DNA from: an uncultured bacterium
GTDB lineage: Bacteria > Pseudomonadota > Alphaproteobacteria > CAJXXZ01 > 1604HC
Reading direction: 5' to 3'
DNA length: 64,000 nt
NCBI GenBank assembly: GCA_913063285.1
Contig: CAJXXZ010000002.1
Location: forward strand, 84,989-148,988
In this document: positions 55,969 through 64,000 of the stretch, in pieces
Layout: every line of letters starts with the position of its first letter
Position numbering within the stretch: the first letter of the stretch is position 1
Notes under the pieces: model-generated
Told to the model about the DNA's origin: nothing
Databases searched by the model: none
What the model saw: only the letters and a program-made list of their open reading frames with translations
Made by a program: the position numbers and the translations under genes

Positions 55969-57483
55969 ATGATATATAAAATATTGATTTTACTGTGTTT
56001 CAACTCCTTTGCACTTGGTGAAGATACAGTTACAGACTCAACACCAGTTGAAATGCAAAATTCTGATAATACACCAACAGAATTCCTTTTAACTAGTGAA
56101 AAAACATCATCTTCTAAACCTTCAATTCAGAGAATAATTGATCGTCATACGAATAAGAAGTATGCTTTTAATTTAAAGACTAAGAAAGGAAAAGTTTTTC
56201 ATAAATTTACAAAAGATGAATGCACTTCACCATTTATTTCTCTGAAAAAAAAGAAAGATCATTTACTTGCAAACTCTGAACCTGCTAGATTTCAATCATG
56301 GTTGCAGGCTCAAGCTTTAAAAGAACATAAAGAGAATCAAGCATTAATTGAGCATGAAACAAAAAATAGTCGAGATCAGTCAATAATTCTTGGCAATTCA
56401 ATTTGTCGTATAGCTAATTCACATGCAGCATATCCTGTGCATAAAAATGAAACAGAAAAGATGGAGATTATGAATCAAATGAAGGAAAAATTTATTGGTA
56501 CTACTGAGAACTTTCCAGAAGTAGCACTTAATAAAATAGAGGAGTGTATTGAAGAAGCGCCTGTGGAATTTGCAGAAGTAGTACTTTCAGCATTAAACTT
56601 TGAAGGTGATTTAAATAGACGTGAAATTTCTGCTAGAGCAAAATTAAGAAAAAGTTTCGACATTGCATTTAATGATAGTGCTTCTTATCCAGAAGAAAGC
56701 AAGTATATAATAGATTATATGCAAAAGCGTCACAGAATGTTTTTAAAAATGATAACTACATGCAAATTATCTGATTTAAGTGATTTTAATATAAGTACAC
56801 AAAATGAATGGTCTTATTATTGGAGTTACGATAGAACTATTCAAGAAGGATATGATGAGATAACAGGTAAAGTTAAAGCAGCTCGTAATGCTGCTAAAAG
56901 ATTAGAAAGTATATCAAAAGAAGAAATGGATGATGTACGTGAAAGATATAAGTTTGGTGATTGGCTTAGATCAGTATTTGGTTTGAATAACGATAAGCGT
57001 AATAAAGAGAAAGAAGCTATACTTGCAGTTTGTAAAGGTAAATTTCAAGTTGCCTATTTAAGAGCAGGGATAAGAGCATTAAGAGCTAAAGACACCATTG
57101 AAAATGATTTAATATCTTTGAAAGATATGGAAAAATTTCCTGAATTTTTAAGATTTAACTTAACAAAATCCAAAAAATTATTGCAAAGTATACAAGATCG
57201 CACTTCTGCTTCTTCTGCAAAAAATACAGATTCGAAAGTCATCTCTTCTACATCAAGTGTGAAGTCAGAAGTTGTTTCTTCTGACCGCAGTAGATATGAA
57301 GAATATATAACAAAGTATGCAGTAATTCTTAATCAAAAAGGACTATTAGTACCATTGATTATTCAAAATGGTAGAGAGCAGCTTTTTCATATTGCTATGA
57401 GAAATATAGGTTGGCAAAATTTAGTACTTCCAATAAAGAAATTCTTTGTTTATCCTCATATCAACACTCGTTGTAAAAGTTAA
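55969..57483 (+). CDS. Array protein 12: secreted, largest member
   Basis: 504 residues; signal peptide MIYKILILLCFNSFALGED. It has an extra N-terminal region of about 200 residues, basic and Ser/Thr-rich, that other members lack. The family part follows: ..CKLSDLSDFNI around 260, a helical stretch, KFGDWLRSVFGLNNDKRN, a Ser-rich linker and the module KGLLVPLIIQNGREQLFHI, LVLPIKKFFVY, so the FDV ending is lost. It ends 10 bases before the convergent UDG stop. Function unknown. Confidence 0.8.
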   Translation: MIYKILILLCFNSFALGEDTVTDSTPVEMQNSDNTPTEFLLTSEKTSSSKPSIQRIIDRHTNKKYAFNLKTKKGKVFHKFTKDECTSPFISLKKKKDHLLANSEPARFQSWLQAQALKEHKENQALIEHETKNSRDQSIILGNSICRIANSHAAYPVHKNETEKMEIMNQMKEKFIGTTENFPEVALNKIEECIEEAPVEFAEVVLSALNFEGDLNRREISARAKLRKSFDIAFNDSASYPEESKYIIDYMQKRHRMFLKMITTCKLSDLSDFNISTQNEWSYYWSYDRTIQEGYDEITGKVKAARNAAKRLESISKEEMDDVRERYKFGDWLRSVFGLNNDKRNKEKEAILAVCKGKFQVAYLRAGIRALRAKDTIENDLISLKDMEKFPEFLRFNLTKSKKLLQSIQDRTSASSAKNTDSKVISSTSSVKSEVVSSDRSRYEEYITKYAVILNQKGLLVPLIIQNGREQLFHIAMRNIGWQNLVLPIKKFFVYPHINTRCKS

Positions 57484-57493
57484 ACTTATATTT

Positions 57494-58204
57494 TTATAAT
57501 TTTTCAGAAATGATTTTATGCTTTAAAGACAGCATTGCATACCACATATCTTTTTTTCGAGATGGTGCACGAAGCAAATATGCAGGATGAAACATAATGA
57601 TAGCTGAAATTTGTAAAGGTGTATATTGAATCCATTTTCCTTGAATTGAGGTAATTGCTTTTACCGTATTAAAAATTGCTTTATAAGCAATGCTACCGAT
57701 TACAACAAGAATTTTTGGATTAATAATTTGAATATGTCTGTGTACATATGGGCGTAAAATATCAATTTCATAAGATGTTGGTGTGCGATTATCTTTCAGT
57801 CGCCATGGAATTGTATTAATTACGTAATATTTTGTTCTATTTAATTCTATTGCCTCAAGCATTTCTTGTAATAATTGACCACTTTGACCAACAAATGGTT
57901 TTTTTTGTATCACTTCTTCTGCTCCAGGAGCTTCTCCTACTAGCATGATATTTGAGTTTATATTTCCATCACTAAATACAAGAGTATTATTTTCATTATT
58001 TATAGGTAAATCTATTTTTTGCATATCATCACGTAATTGATTTAATAACTGCTGTTTATTTAAAGAAGAATTTGTGAGCAATAAATCATTTTGAGTATTT
58101 TGTTGTGTTTTATTTTGTTTTGGTAATTTTCCATGTTGAAGTGAAGCTAAAGTATTGTATGAGTGTAGAGAAAGCATTTTAAAATGATTTGAAAATTTAA
58201 ACAT
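57494..58204 (-). CDS. Family 4-like uracil-DNA glycosylase without the iron-sulfur cysteines
   Basis: Removes uracil from DNA. I place the start at 58204, five bases after AAGAAGG, giving 236 residues; the frame stays open upstream. Seen: GEAPGAEE (90-97), PFVGQSG (103-109), NTIPWR.KDNRTP, and FHPAYLLR near the end. The four Cys that bind the cluster in archaeal family 4 enzymes are missing; this is the variant I know from alphaproteobacteria, so it is probably active. Overlaps iscA by eight bases. Confidence 0.85.
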   Translation of the reverse strand: MFKFSNHFKMLSLHSYNTLASLQHGKLPKQNKTQQNTQNDLLLTNSSLNKQQLLNQLRDDMQKIDLPINNENNTLVFSDGNINSNIMLVGEAPGAEEVIQKKPFVGQSGQLLQEMLEAIELNRTKYYVINTIPWRLKDNRTPTSYEIDILRPYVHRHIQIINPKILVVIGSIAYKAIFNTVKAITSIQGKWIQYTPLQISAIIMFHPAYLLRAPSRKKDMWYAMLSLKHKIISEKL

Positions 58205-58520
58205 ATTGCCTTCTTGAAACTGATATACCACAACGACAGGAAGCATTTGTTGAAATTTTAAGTACAAATTCTGATGCCATAAGATTTTGTATATAATCTA
58301 TTTGAAAAGGAATATGAGTATATTCTTCATGTATTAAAATTATACAATCATCGATTTTGATTTTTTCATATTTTGGTAATTTTTCATCAGAAACTGATAA
58401 TTGCCATTTTAATCCTGCACACCCTCCATTTATAAAATTCACTTTCAGTATTTTTGGAAGTAGTTGCTGTATTGCTTTACTAGCACTTTTTGTAATTGTG
58501 ATTTGTATTTTGTTTAACAT
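58197..58520 (-). CDS. iscA: HesB/IscA-like iron-sulfur assembly protein
   Basis: Carrier for iron-sulfur clusters in the cytosol. The start ATG at 58520 gives 107 residues beginning MLNKIQITITKSA, the normal family beginning; the open frame continues upstream to 58613. Seen: NGGCAGLKW with Cys34, and CRCG with Cys95 and Cys97, the three conserved cysteines. Which A-type carrier (IscA, SufA or ErpA) cannot be decided. Coupled to the UDG gene. Confidence 0.85.
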   Translation of the reverse strand: MLNKIQITITKSASKAIQQLLPKILKVNFINGGCAGLKWQLSVSDEKLPKYEKIKIDDCIILIHEEYTHIPFQIDYIQNLMASEFVLKISTNASCRCGISVSRRQYV

Positions 58521-58623
58521 GATTTTACTATTTAATTTTATACTAAAAAAAGTAAAAAAAGTAATTCTTTTTTTACATTTGCAATCATATATTAATGGTG
58601 ATAGAGATAACAAGGAGGATTAA

Positions 58624-59160
58624 ATGACAAGCGTAATAAAAGAAAAGTCAACTATGGAGGTTGATAGTATCAATGACTTACGATGCATGTGTGAAATAAA
58701 ATGGTTTAAATCACATCACGGATATGGATTTGCGCGATGTGATAAAATTCCAGATAGAGATATATTTCTTCACTTTTCAGTTTTATCCGGAATAATTGCG
58801 CCAGATGAAATTTTTTCTGGAGATAAATTAGAATGTGATATTTCTGAAGGTGGACAAGGTCCTCAGATTACAGAAGTGCATCAATATTTTAAACGCCAAG
58901 AAGAAGAGACTGAAGAAGTGTTTTTATGTGGTCATGTAAAATGGTTTAATGTAGAAAGAGATTTTGGATTTATAGAAAGTGATGACAGAGGTTCTGATAT
59001 CTTTGTACATGGACATCTATTACGTACATTACAGATTGATGCAGAGGATTTGGTGCCTGGTCAAGCAGTAAAATGTAGAGTTGGACTTAGTAATTGCAAG
59101 AGAGTTGCTAAAAGTATCACTTTCATGAATTCCTTTAATGCTGTAAGTATGGTAAGATAA
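58624..59160 (+). CDS. Double cold-shock-domain protein
   Basis: RNA/DNA-binding protein with two cold-shock domains, the arrangement common in alphaproteobacteria. Domain 1 (about 20-85): IKWFKSHHGYGFARCD (RNP1) and DIFLHFSVL (RNP2). Domain 2 (about 100-170): VKWFNVERDFGFIESD and DIFVHGHLL. 178 residues. A strong AAGGAGG lies upstream. Likely an mRNA chaperone, perhaps linked to stress or cold. Confidence 0.92.
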   Translation: MTSVIKEKSTMEVDSINDLRCMCEIKWFKSHHGYGFARCDKIPDRDIFLHFSVLSGIIAPDEIFSGDKLECDISEGGQGPQITEVHQYFKRQEEETEEVFLCGHVKWFNVERDFGFIESDDRGSDIFVHGHLLRTLQIDAEDLVPGQAVKCRVGLSNCKRVAKSITFMNSFNAVSMVR

Positions 59161-59165
59161 TATTC

Positions 59166-59699
59166 ATGTATAATAAAATTACTACAAAGCAAGGAGATAG
59201 CGGGTTTTCTATTCTAAGAGGAAAAAAAGTTCATAAAAGCTCAGATATAATGCAATTTCTAGGGCAGTTAGATATTATAAATTCATATATTGGTATTTGT
59301 GTATCTCATAAATGTTCAAAAAAAGAAGAATTATATCAGATTCAAAATGTTTTATTTGACATTGGAGCTAGTTTTGCTGATGAATCAATCACTTTTAATG
59401 AAAAAAGAACACAAGCTCTAGAAAATTGGTCAGAGAATTTATCTGAAAAACTACCTGAATTAAAAACATTTATTTTACCTGGAGGTGCTGAAGTAAGTAG
59501 TCATATTCATGTCGCCAGAAGTATGGTAAGGCATGCCGAGTCAATTTTTTGGAAAATACATCAAGAGTCAAAATCAATTAAAATTAATATATCAATAGGA
59601 ATATATCTAAATCGTTTATCAGACTTTTTGTTTATTCTGGCTAGATATGAGAATAATGGTAACGATGTATTATGGAAACAAGGATTTAGAGATGAGTAA
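59166..59699 (+). CDS. PduO-type ATP:cob(I)alamin adenosyltransferase
   Basis: Makes adenosylcobalamin from ATP. Seen: YNKITTKQGDSGF (start; usual Y-T-K-x-G-D-x-G), LPGGAEVSS, RSMVRHAE where the family usually has R-x-x-x-RR-AER, and YLNRLSDFLF. 177 residues. The second Arg of the RR pair is His, so activity is likely but altered. Directly follows the csp gene and is coupled to xseB. Confidence 0.85.
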   Translation: MYNKITTKQGDSGFSILRGKKVHKSSDIMQFLGQLDIINSYIGICVSHKCSKKEELYQIQNVLFDIGASFADESITFNEKRTQALENWSENLSEKLPELKTFILPGGAEVSSHIHVARSMVRHAESIFWKIHQESKSIKINISIGIYLNRLSDFLFILARYENNGNDVLWKQGFRDE

Positions 59700-60063
59700 T
59701 AAAGCAAAAGAGAATGAAATTGATTTTGAGCAAGCAGTCTCAGAATTACAAAAAATTAATGATGAATTAGAGCAAGGTAGTGTTCCTTTACAAAAAGCGG
59801 TCGAAGCGTTTGAAAGAGGAGAAAAATTAAAAAATATAGCAGAGACAAAATTACAATTTGCTCAGTTAAAAATGTATACGGGTCAAGATGACGATGAAAT
59901 TCAAAAGATAAAAGATTCTCTGATGAAGCATTTAATTTTTCTTCACAAAAATTTAATACAAGCATGCGAGAAAAAAGACATCATTATGGCACAAAAAGTG
60001 TTAAAGGAAATCAATGATGAAATTTTAAATGAGGTGTCAAGAGTATGTAATGAAGGAGGATAA
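59692..60063 (+). CDS. xseB: Exodeoxyribonuclease VII small subunit, with a C-terminal extension
   Basis: Small subunit that binds XseA and degrades single-stranded DNA. Start at 59692, overlapping the adenosyltransferase stop; 123 residues. The XseB core is clear at 8-65 (IDFEQAVSELQKINDELEQG, then LQKAVEAFERGEKL). Usual length is about 80; here an extra helical region of about 50 residues follows. Function of the extension unknown. Confidence 0.88.
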   Translation: MSNKAKENEIDFEQAVSELQKINDELEQGSVPLQKAVEAFERGEKLKNIAETKLQFAQLKMYTGQDDDEIQKIKDSLMKHLIFLHKNLIQACEKKDIIMAQKVLKEINDEILNEVSRVCNEGG

Positions 60064-60654
60064 ATGCGCATTTCTAGAGAAGGTAAATACACGGTATTTA
60101 TTTTATCATGTATTGTTGGTATAGATTTACTTTTTAGTAGAATATGGGTAATCGCATTTTTCTTAATTCCTATTGTCATGATTCTTAGCAGAGATCCTAT
60201 TAGAATTACAGCAAAGAAAAAAGCAATTTTTTCTCCAGTCGATGGTTTTATTTCAGATATTTCGGAAGATATTATTGATTCTGAGCGATTTATAAAAATT
60301 ACCATTAGAACAAATTTTTATAATGTATTGAGAAATTATTCTCCAACCACTGGTGTTGTAAAAAAAATAGAATCAAACATTAATGATGACACTTATTTAA
60401 GCATTACAATTGATGACATCATACTAAAGTATTTACAACCTAAGCATAAGCAAACTTTATCACATTCTTATATAGAGAATATTTATGTGAAGGTAGGGCA
60501 GCCTATGGGTATGTATAGATTTACTGGAGTAGTAGAAGTACTTATTCCTGATACAATACCAGTAGTTGTATTAAAAGGTCAAACAATGGTTGGTGCAGAA
60601 ACAGTTCTTGCTGGACAGGTACTATATCAAGAGAAGGAAATTAATAATGCTTAA
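60064..60654 (+). CDS. Phosphatidylserine decarboxylase-like protein 1, catalytic residues missing
   Basis: Clearly built on the short bacterial Psd pattern: a REG opening, membrane segments, RDPIR..., SPVDGFISDI (57-66, Asp60 kept), a block equivalent to the family NVHVNR (here NVLRNY, 87-92), and the end VKVGQPMGMYRFTGVVEVLIP with GQTMVGAETVLAG. In active Psd the end has RFGSRV; the Ser becomes the pyruvoyl group and is required. Here it is RFTGV, and the catalytic His is replaced by Leu. So self-cleavage and decarboxylation should be impossible. It shares the pattern with the next gene. Strong AGGAGG upstream. Confidence 0.8.
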   Translation: MRISREGKYTVFILSCIVGIDLLFSRIWVIAFFLIPIVMILSRDPIRITAKKKAIFSPVDGFISDISEDIIDSERFIKITIRTNFYNVLRNYSPTTGVVKKIESNINDDTYLSITIDDIILKYLQPKHKQTLSHSYIENIYVKVGQPMGMYRFTGVVEVLIPDTIPVVVLKGQTMVGAETVLAGQVLYQEKEINNA

Positions 60655-61306
60655 TATTCATTCATCTGCTCGCTTTAGTATATTTGTAGTATTTTTAATG
60701 AGTATTACCTCATTTTTATTTAGCTTTTTATGGCTTTCTTATGCTTTTTTCTCTATTCTTGTATTTTTAATTATTATTTTTAGACATCAACGAAGAGTTA
60801 TGCCAAGTATTTCAAATGTATTTGTAAGCTCTATAGATGGAGTAGTGATGAAAATTGAGAAAAACATCATGAATTCAAATGAAATATTTAGTTCAGAAAA
60901 ATTTCATTGCATATTCTGTAAAATATTACAATTTAATTCAAGAATTATTAGAATGCCTCTCGAAGGTACTATAGTTCACACTACTTATACTGCTGGTAGT
61001 AATGTTTTAAGTTCAAAGTTTTGGAAGTCATTTGAAAAAGAAGAAAAAGAGTGCTTAACAATTAGTGTAAGTAGCGATATATGCAACTATGCTTTAAGTG
61101 TAACACAAAGTCTATTATGGCCTTTTTCCAGCATAGATTTTTATCAAGTTGAAGAAAATGATAATTTATCAAAAGGGCAAGATTTTGCTGTCTCAAAATT
61201 AGGAGGTATAGTTAAATTATATATTCCTAGCAACATACTTATACAAGTCGAGGTAGGACAGACTTTAATTGCAGAAGAAACAATAGTTGCTGGACCAATT
61301 AGCTAA
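60647..61306 (+). CDS. Phosphatidylserine decarboxylase-like protein 2, catalytic residues missing
   Basis: 219 residues from ATG 60647 (overlapping gene 1 by eight bases, with GAAGG upstream). A second, more diverged Psd-like protein: membrane helices (9-45), SSIDGVVMKI (61-70), LQFNSRIIRMPLEG in place of NVHVNR..P..G, and VSKLGGIVKLYIP with VGQTLIAEETIVAG. The pyruvoyl Ser is missing again (KLGGI for RFGSR), as is the His. The two proteins may form a heteromeric partner of another enzyme, or be relics. Function unknown. Confidence 0.7.
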   Translation: MLNIHSSARFSIFVVFLMSITSFLFSFLWLSYAFFSILVFLIIIFRHQRRVMPSISNVFVSSIDGVVMKIEKNIMNSNEIFSSEKFHCIFCKILQFNSRIIRMPLEGTIVHTTYTAGSNVLSSKFWKSFEKEEKECLTISVSSDICNYALSVTQSLLWPFSSIDFYQVEENDNLSKGQDFAVSKLGGIVKLYIPSNILIQVEVGQTLIAEETIVAGPIS

Positions 61307-61479
61307 TTTTATCAATATATCTAAAATTTGAACAACTCTTTTATATAATAAATCAAATCAAAATATTATTAATATGCAAAAATGAAATTATTAGAATATA
61401 ATATATTACATAATTTATTTTGTATAATTCTATTAACAGAAGTTTAAATAATATTATAATATATGTCTTATCAAAACTA

Positions 61480-62151
61480 CTAATTTGATCCTTTCAGTGA
61501 AGCAAGTAGAGATGTAAGAGCTACTGCAACAACTGTCCATGAAGCATAGTTGTATACTATTGCTGCAAACAAGCTGGAAACTAAAGTAATTATTACTAAA
61601 ATTATGTATATAGCATTTTTTACATTACTTTCTATTGGTGTTATTAATAATTTGCTTATTATATCTTTACTTGTTCTTGATGTCAAATTTATATCTGATA
61701 ATAATAAGTACCTTATTTTATATGAAGCATTTTCTATATATGAAATGAATACATGTTCTTTTAGTAATTCTAATAAAATCAGATGTCTATATTCTGTTGG
61801 AATATGATGTGCAAAATTGGATAGTCCTACTTCATTTAAGCTCATAAGCATCTCTCTAATATTTGAATATACGCGACTACGATAATTTTTCTGATTATAG
61901 GACAAAGATTCTATGAAGAATTGTTCATGATCTGTATTAACATCTAGAGAATCTATATATTCAGCAACAACCAACTTATTTTCTTCAGAAATAGGAATAT
62001 TATACTGAATAGCTTTTTTTAAAATTGCATATACGTGAATTTGACGACAAAGAAAAATTGTTACTATTGATGCTCCATCAGAAGGATGTAAAAATTTTTC
62101 ATTTACAATAGATGGAATAACTAGATTATCATTCTTATGAGAAATCGACAT
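61480..62151 (-). CDS. Unknown protein with two C-terminal membrane helices
   Basis: 223 residues from ATG 62151. A helical, charged N-terminal region (about 1-175) without motif, then membrane segments near 183-206 (AIYIILVIITLVSSLFAAIVYNY) and 208-219. Its first residues (SISHKNDN) resemble the beginning of MetG, encoded divergently (LSHKNGN). Not recognised. Confidence 0.6.
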   Translation of the reverse strand: MSISHKNDNLVIPSIVNEKFLHPSDGASIVTIFLCRQIHVYAILKKAIQYNIPISEENKLVVAEYIDSLDVNTDHEQFFIESLSYNQKNYRSRVYSNIREMLMSLNEVGLSNFAHHIPTEYRHLILLELLKEHVFISYIENASYKIRYLLLSDINLTSRTSKDIISKLLITPIESNVKNAIYIILVIITLVSSLFAAIVYNYASWTVVAVALTSLLASLKGSN

Positions 62152-62273
62152 GTATATCACATATTATAATAATTTGATGAATGGTATGTAAAAATTTTCA
62201 TAATTCATTATTGTAGATAAATTTATATAAGACTAGAATGTTAAATATGCATTTATCTCATAAAAATGGTAAT
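62125..62273. repeat. 18-bp inverted repeat in the starts of two divergent genes
   Basis: Arms 62125-62142 and 62256-62273 pair at 16 of 18 positions. Both lie inside coding sequence just after the start codons and both encode SHKN(D/G)N in frame. Confidence 0.7.
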
Positions 62274-63773
62274 AATCAAATACCAAATGCTTTCTTTTCT
62301 GCTCCAATATTTTACGTAAATGGCGCACCACATTTAGGACACTTATATACTTCAATTGCAGTTGATGTAATGGCTCGCTTTAGAAGAATGATAGGTGGTT
62401 TAACATATGTTTCTGTTGGTACTGATGAACATGGACAGAAAGTTGCTCAGTCAGCATCAGAAGCAAAGGAATCACCACAAAAGTTTGTAGATCGAATGTA
62501 CATACCCTTTCTTAATTTAGTAAATAAATGTGAGATGAAGTATGATATATTTATTAGAACAACATATGATGAGCATAAAAAAGTAGCACAACATTTTTAT
62601 GAAAAATTAGTTAAATCTAAATATGTTTATGAAGGTGAGTATGAAGGATGGTACTCAAGTCGTGATGAAGCATTTTATGCAGATACTGATGTCAAAGATG
62701 GTAAAGCTTTAAATGGTAGTAAGGTGACTTGGGTAAAGGAAAAATGTATGTTTTTTGCACTATCAAAGTTTAAAGATAAACTTTTAAAATATTATCAAGA
62801 AAATATAGAATCTATTTTGCCCTATTCTCGATATCAAGAGGTTATGGGTATGTTAAATGCAAATTTGCCTGATTTGGCAATTACTAGAACACGATTTTCA
62901 TGGGGTATACCTATTGAACAACTTCCTGGTCATGTATTATATGTCTGGGTTGATGCCTTAACAAATTACTTGACTGTATTAGGATATCCAAATAATGAAT
63001 ATCAGATGAAAAAATGGTGGCCAAATAGTGTTCATGTTATTGGAAAAGATATTTTAAAATTTCATGCGATTTATTGGCCAGCAATGTTAATGGCTGTTGA
63101 ATTACAACCTCCTAAAAAGATTGTAGCTCATGGATGGTGGACTGTGAATGGACATAAAATGTCAAAATCTGAAGGAAATGTTATTGATCCATTTGCATTG
63201 ATAGATGAGTATGGTGTAGATGAAATAAGATATTTATTAATGACTGAAATGTCTTTTGGACAAGATGGAGATTTTAATGAAAAAAGAATGAATGCTAGGC
63301 TAAATTCAGATTTATGTAATGAGTTAGGTAACTTTATTCAACGCGTAATGATGTTTTGTTATAAGGAGTATGAAGAAACTTTATCATTATTTGAAAACTT
63401 GACAAATGTAGATATAGAGCTGTTAAATCAATCAAATGCCTTTTTAAATTCTGCTATAAAAGGAATGGAGAATGCGAAAATACATATATATTTAAGCTCA
63501 TTACGCTCTTTAGTAAGATTATGTAATGTTTATATAGATGAGCAAAAACCTTGGAAGTTAAGTGGTGAGAATAGAAAGCGAGTTTTATCTGTACTATGTG
63601 AGATGGTAAAGCGTGTTGCGATTTTCATGGAGCCAATTATGCCATTAAAGGCAAAAAGTGTCTTTGCTTTATTAGGATATATGGATAATTTAGATAAGAC
63701 TTCATGGAATGAACTACTAAAAGTTAATAAATTACAAAAACCAGAGCCTATGTTTACTTCTAGAGGTAAGTAG
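62238..63773 (+). CDS. metG: Methionyl-tRNA synthetase
   Basis: Charges initiator and elongator tRNA-Met. Seen: HLGH at 32-35 (HIGH motif), PNLPD-like and WVDALTNYL regions of the class I core, and KMSKSEGN around 306-313. 511 residues is the short form lacking the C-terminal tRNA-binding (EMAP) extension. An N-terminal addition of about 20 residues precedes the usual start region (FFSAPIFYVNG); no ribosome-binding site decides between ATG 62238 and the in-frame ATG 62247. No zinc cysteines in a typical array were seen. Confidence 0.97.
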   Translation: MLNMHLSHKNGNNQIPNAFFSAPIFYVNGAPHLGHLYTSIAVDVMARFRRMIGGLTYVSVGTDEHGQKVAQSASEAKESPQKFVDRMYIPFLNLVNKCEMKYDIFIRTTYDEHKKVAQHFYEKLVKSKYVYEGEYEGWYSSRDEAFYADTDVKDGKALNGSKVTWVKEKCMFFALSKFKDKLLKYYQENIESILPYSRYQEVMGMLNANLPDLAITRTRFSWGIPIEQLPGHVLYVWVDALTNYLTVLGYPNNEYQMKKWWPNSVHVIGKDILKFHAIYWPAMLMAVELQPPKKIVAHGWWTVNGHKMSKSEGNVIDPFALIDEYGVDEIRYLLMTEMSFGQDGDFNEKRMNARLNSDLCNELGNFIQRVMMFCYKEYEETLSLFENLTNVDIELLNQSNAFLNSAIKGMENAKIHIYLSSLRSLVRLCNVYIDEQKPWKLSGENRKRVLSVLCEMVKRVAIFMEPIMPLKAKSVFALLGYMDNLDKTSWNELLKVNKLQKPEPMFTSRGK

Positions 63774-64000
63774 TTAACATGTTAAAAAGTTTTGTATGAA
63801 GATTACTTTAATTAAATAATATTGATTCGTTATAATACATCATAAAATTATCACTAAATTTATTTATAATTTTCAGGTTTGACTTTATATTCATAAATGT
63901 TACTTTTTGTTAAATTATATAAATTTAGTTTAAATTCATATAATTTATTATAAAAAAATTAACACTTTATTAATGAATTTTTATTTTTGAAATTACAAAT

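Noticed and set aside
59943..60305. 120-codon minus-strand frame
   Set aside because: Antisense to xseB and the first Psd-like gene, both better supported by ribosome-binding sites and motifs.
1..64000. Insertion sequences or prophage
   Set aside because: No transposase, integrase, phage structural gene or inverted-repeat-flanked element was recognised on either strand.

Overview
The window comes from a very AT-rich, gene-sparse genome that looks like an obligately host-associated alphaproteobacterium, most likely of the order Rickettsiales. The evidence is a Tlc-type ATP/ADP translocase (42033-43547), a membrane H+-pyrophosphatase, an alphaproteobacterial SspB adaptor, a TrcR (DUF1013) regulator, a ChpT-like phosphotransferase, a double cold-shock-domain protein and long non-coding AT-rich spacers. 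It still has lysine/diaminopimelate genes (dapA, dapB) and an mreBCD-PBP2 block, so it probably makes some peptidoglycan. Family or genus cannot be fixed from this window.

Layout. 1-5 kb: rnd (cut by the left edge), dnaQ and trcR, then dapB, then four small secreted-protein genes; three of these share a duplicated promoter/leader carrying a perfect 12-bp palindrome. 6-10 kb: mrdA, mreD-like, mreC and mreB on the minus strand. 10-12.6 kb: rnpA, rpmA, rpmJ, a possible rpoZ and tRNA-Asp. 13-16 kb: secreted proteins, sspB, and a secreted Nudix-like protein beside a barrel-like protein. 16-27 kb: transketolase, two pseudopilins, dnaE, an SSB with two OB folds in one chain, and gspE/gspF-like genes that with the pseudopilins form part of a type II secretion / type IV pilus-like machine. 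27.6-38.8 kb: a yfgM-bamB-der set, recJ, hppA, dnaX and a Bax-inhibitor-1 family gene. 39-44 kb: a CPA2 antiporter, dapA, a hydrolase, tlc and chpT. 58-64 kb: a family 4 UDG, an iscA-like gene, a double-CSD gene, a cobalamin adenosyltransferase, xseB, two adjacent phosphatidylserine-decarboxylase-like genes that both lack the catalytic residues, and metG.

The standout region is 44.2-57.5 kb: thirteen kilobases holding nothing but twelve head-to-tail paralogous genes for secreted proteins that I do not recognise. Each has a short signal peptide, a helical or coiled-coil middle with a short S-(D/E)-L motif, and a conserved C-terminal module of about 45-50 residues that in most copies ends in a motif like PVTLFDV. 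Each has its own near-identical promoter (TTGAYA-like -35, 15-17 bases, -10) whose -10 lies 5-8 bases before the initiation codon in eleven of twelve cases, which predicts leaderless mRNAs. At least three members are broken, two of them by indels at simple repeats (a run of six A and a TA repeat), and one has an ATA where the others have ATG. This looks like an expanding, decaying and possibly phase-variable family of surface or effector proteins.

Functional statements rest on motifs read by eye; no database search was possible. Family names for the housekeeping genes are secure; functions for the secreted proteins are not known.
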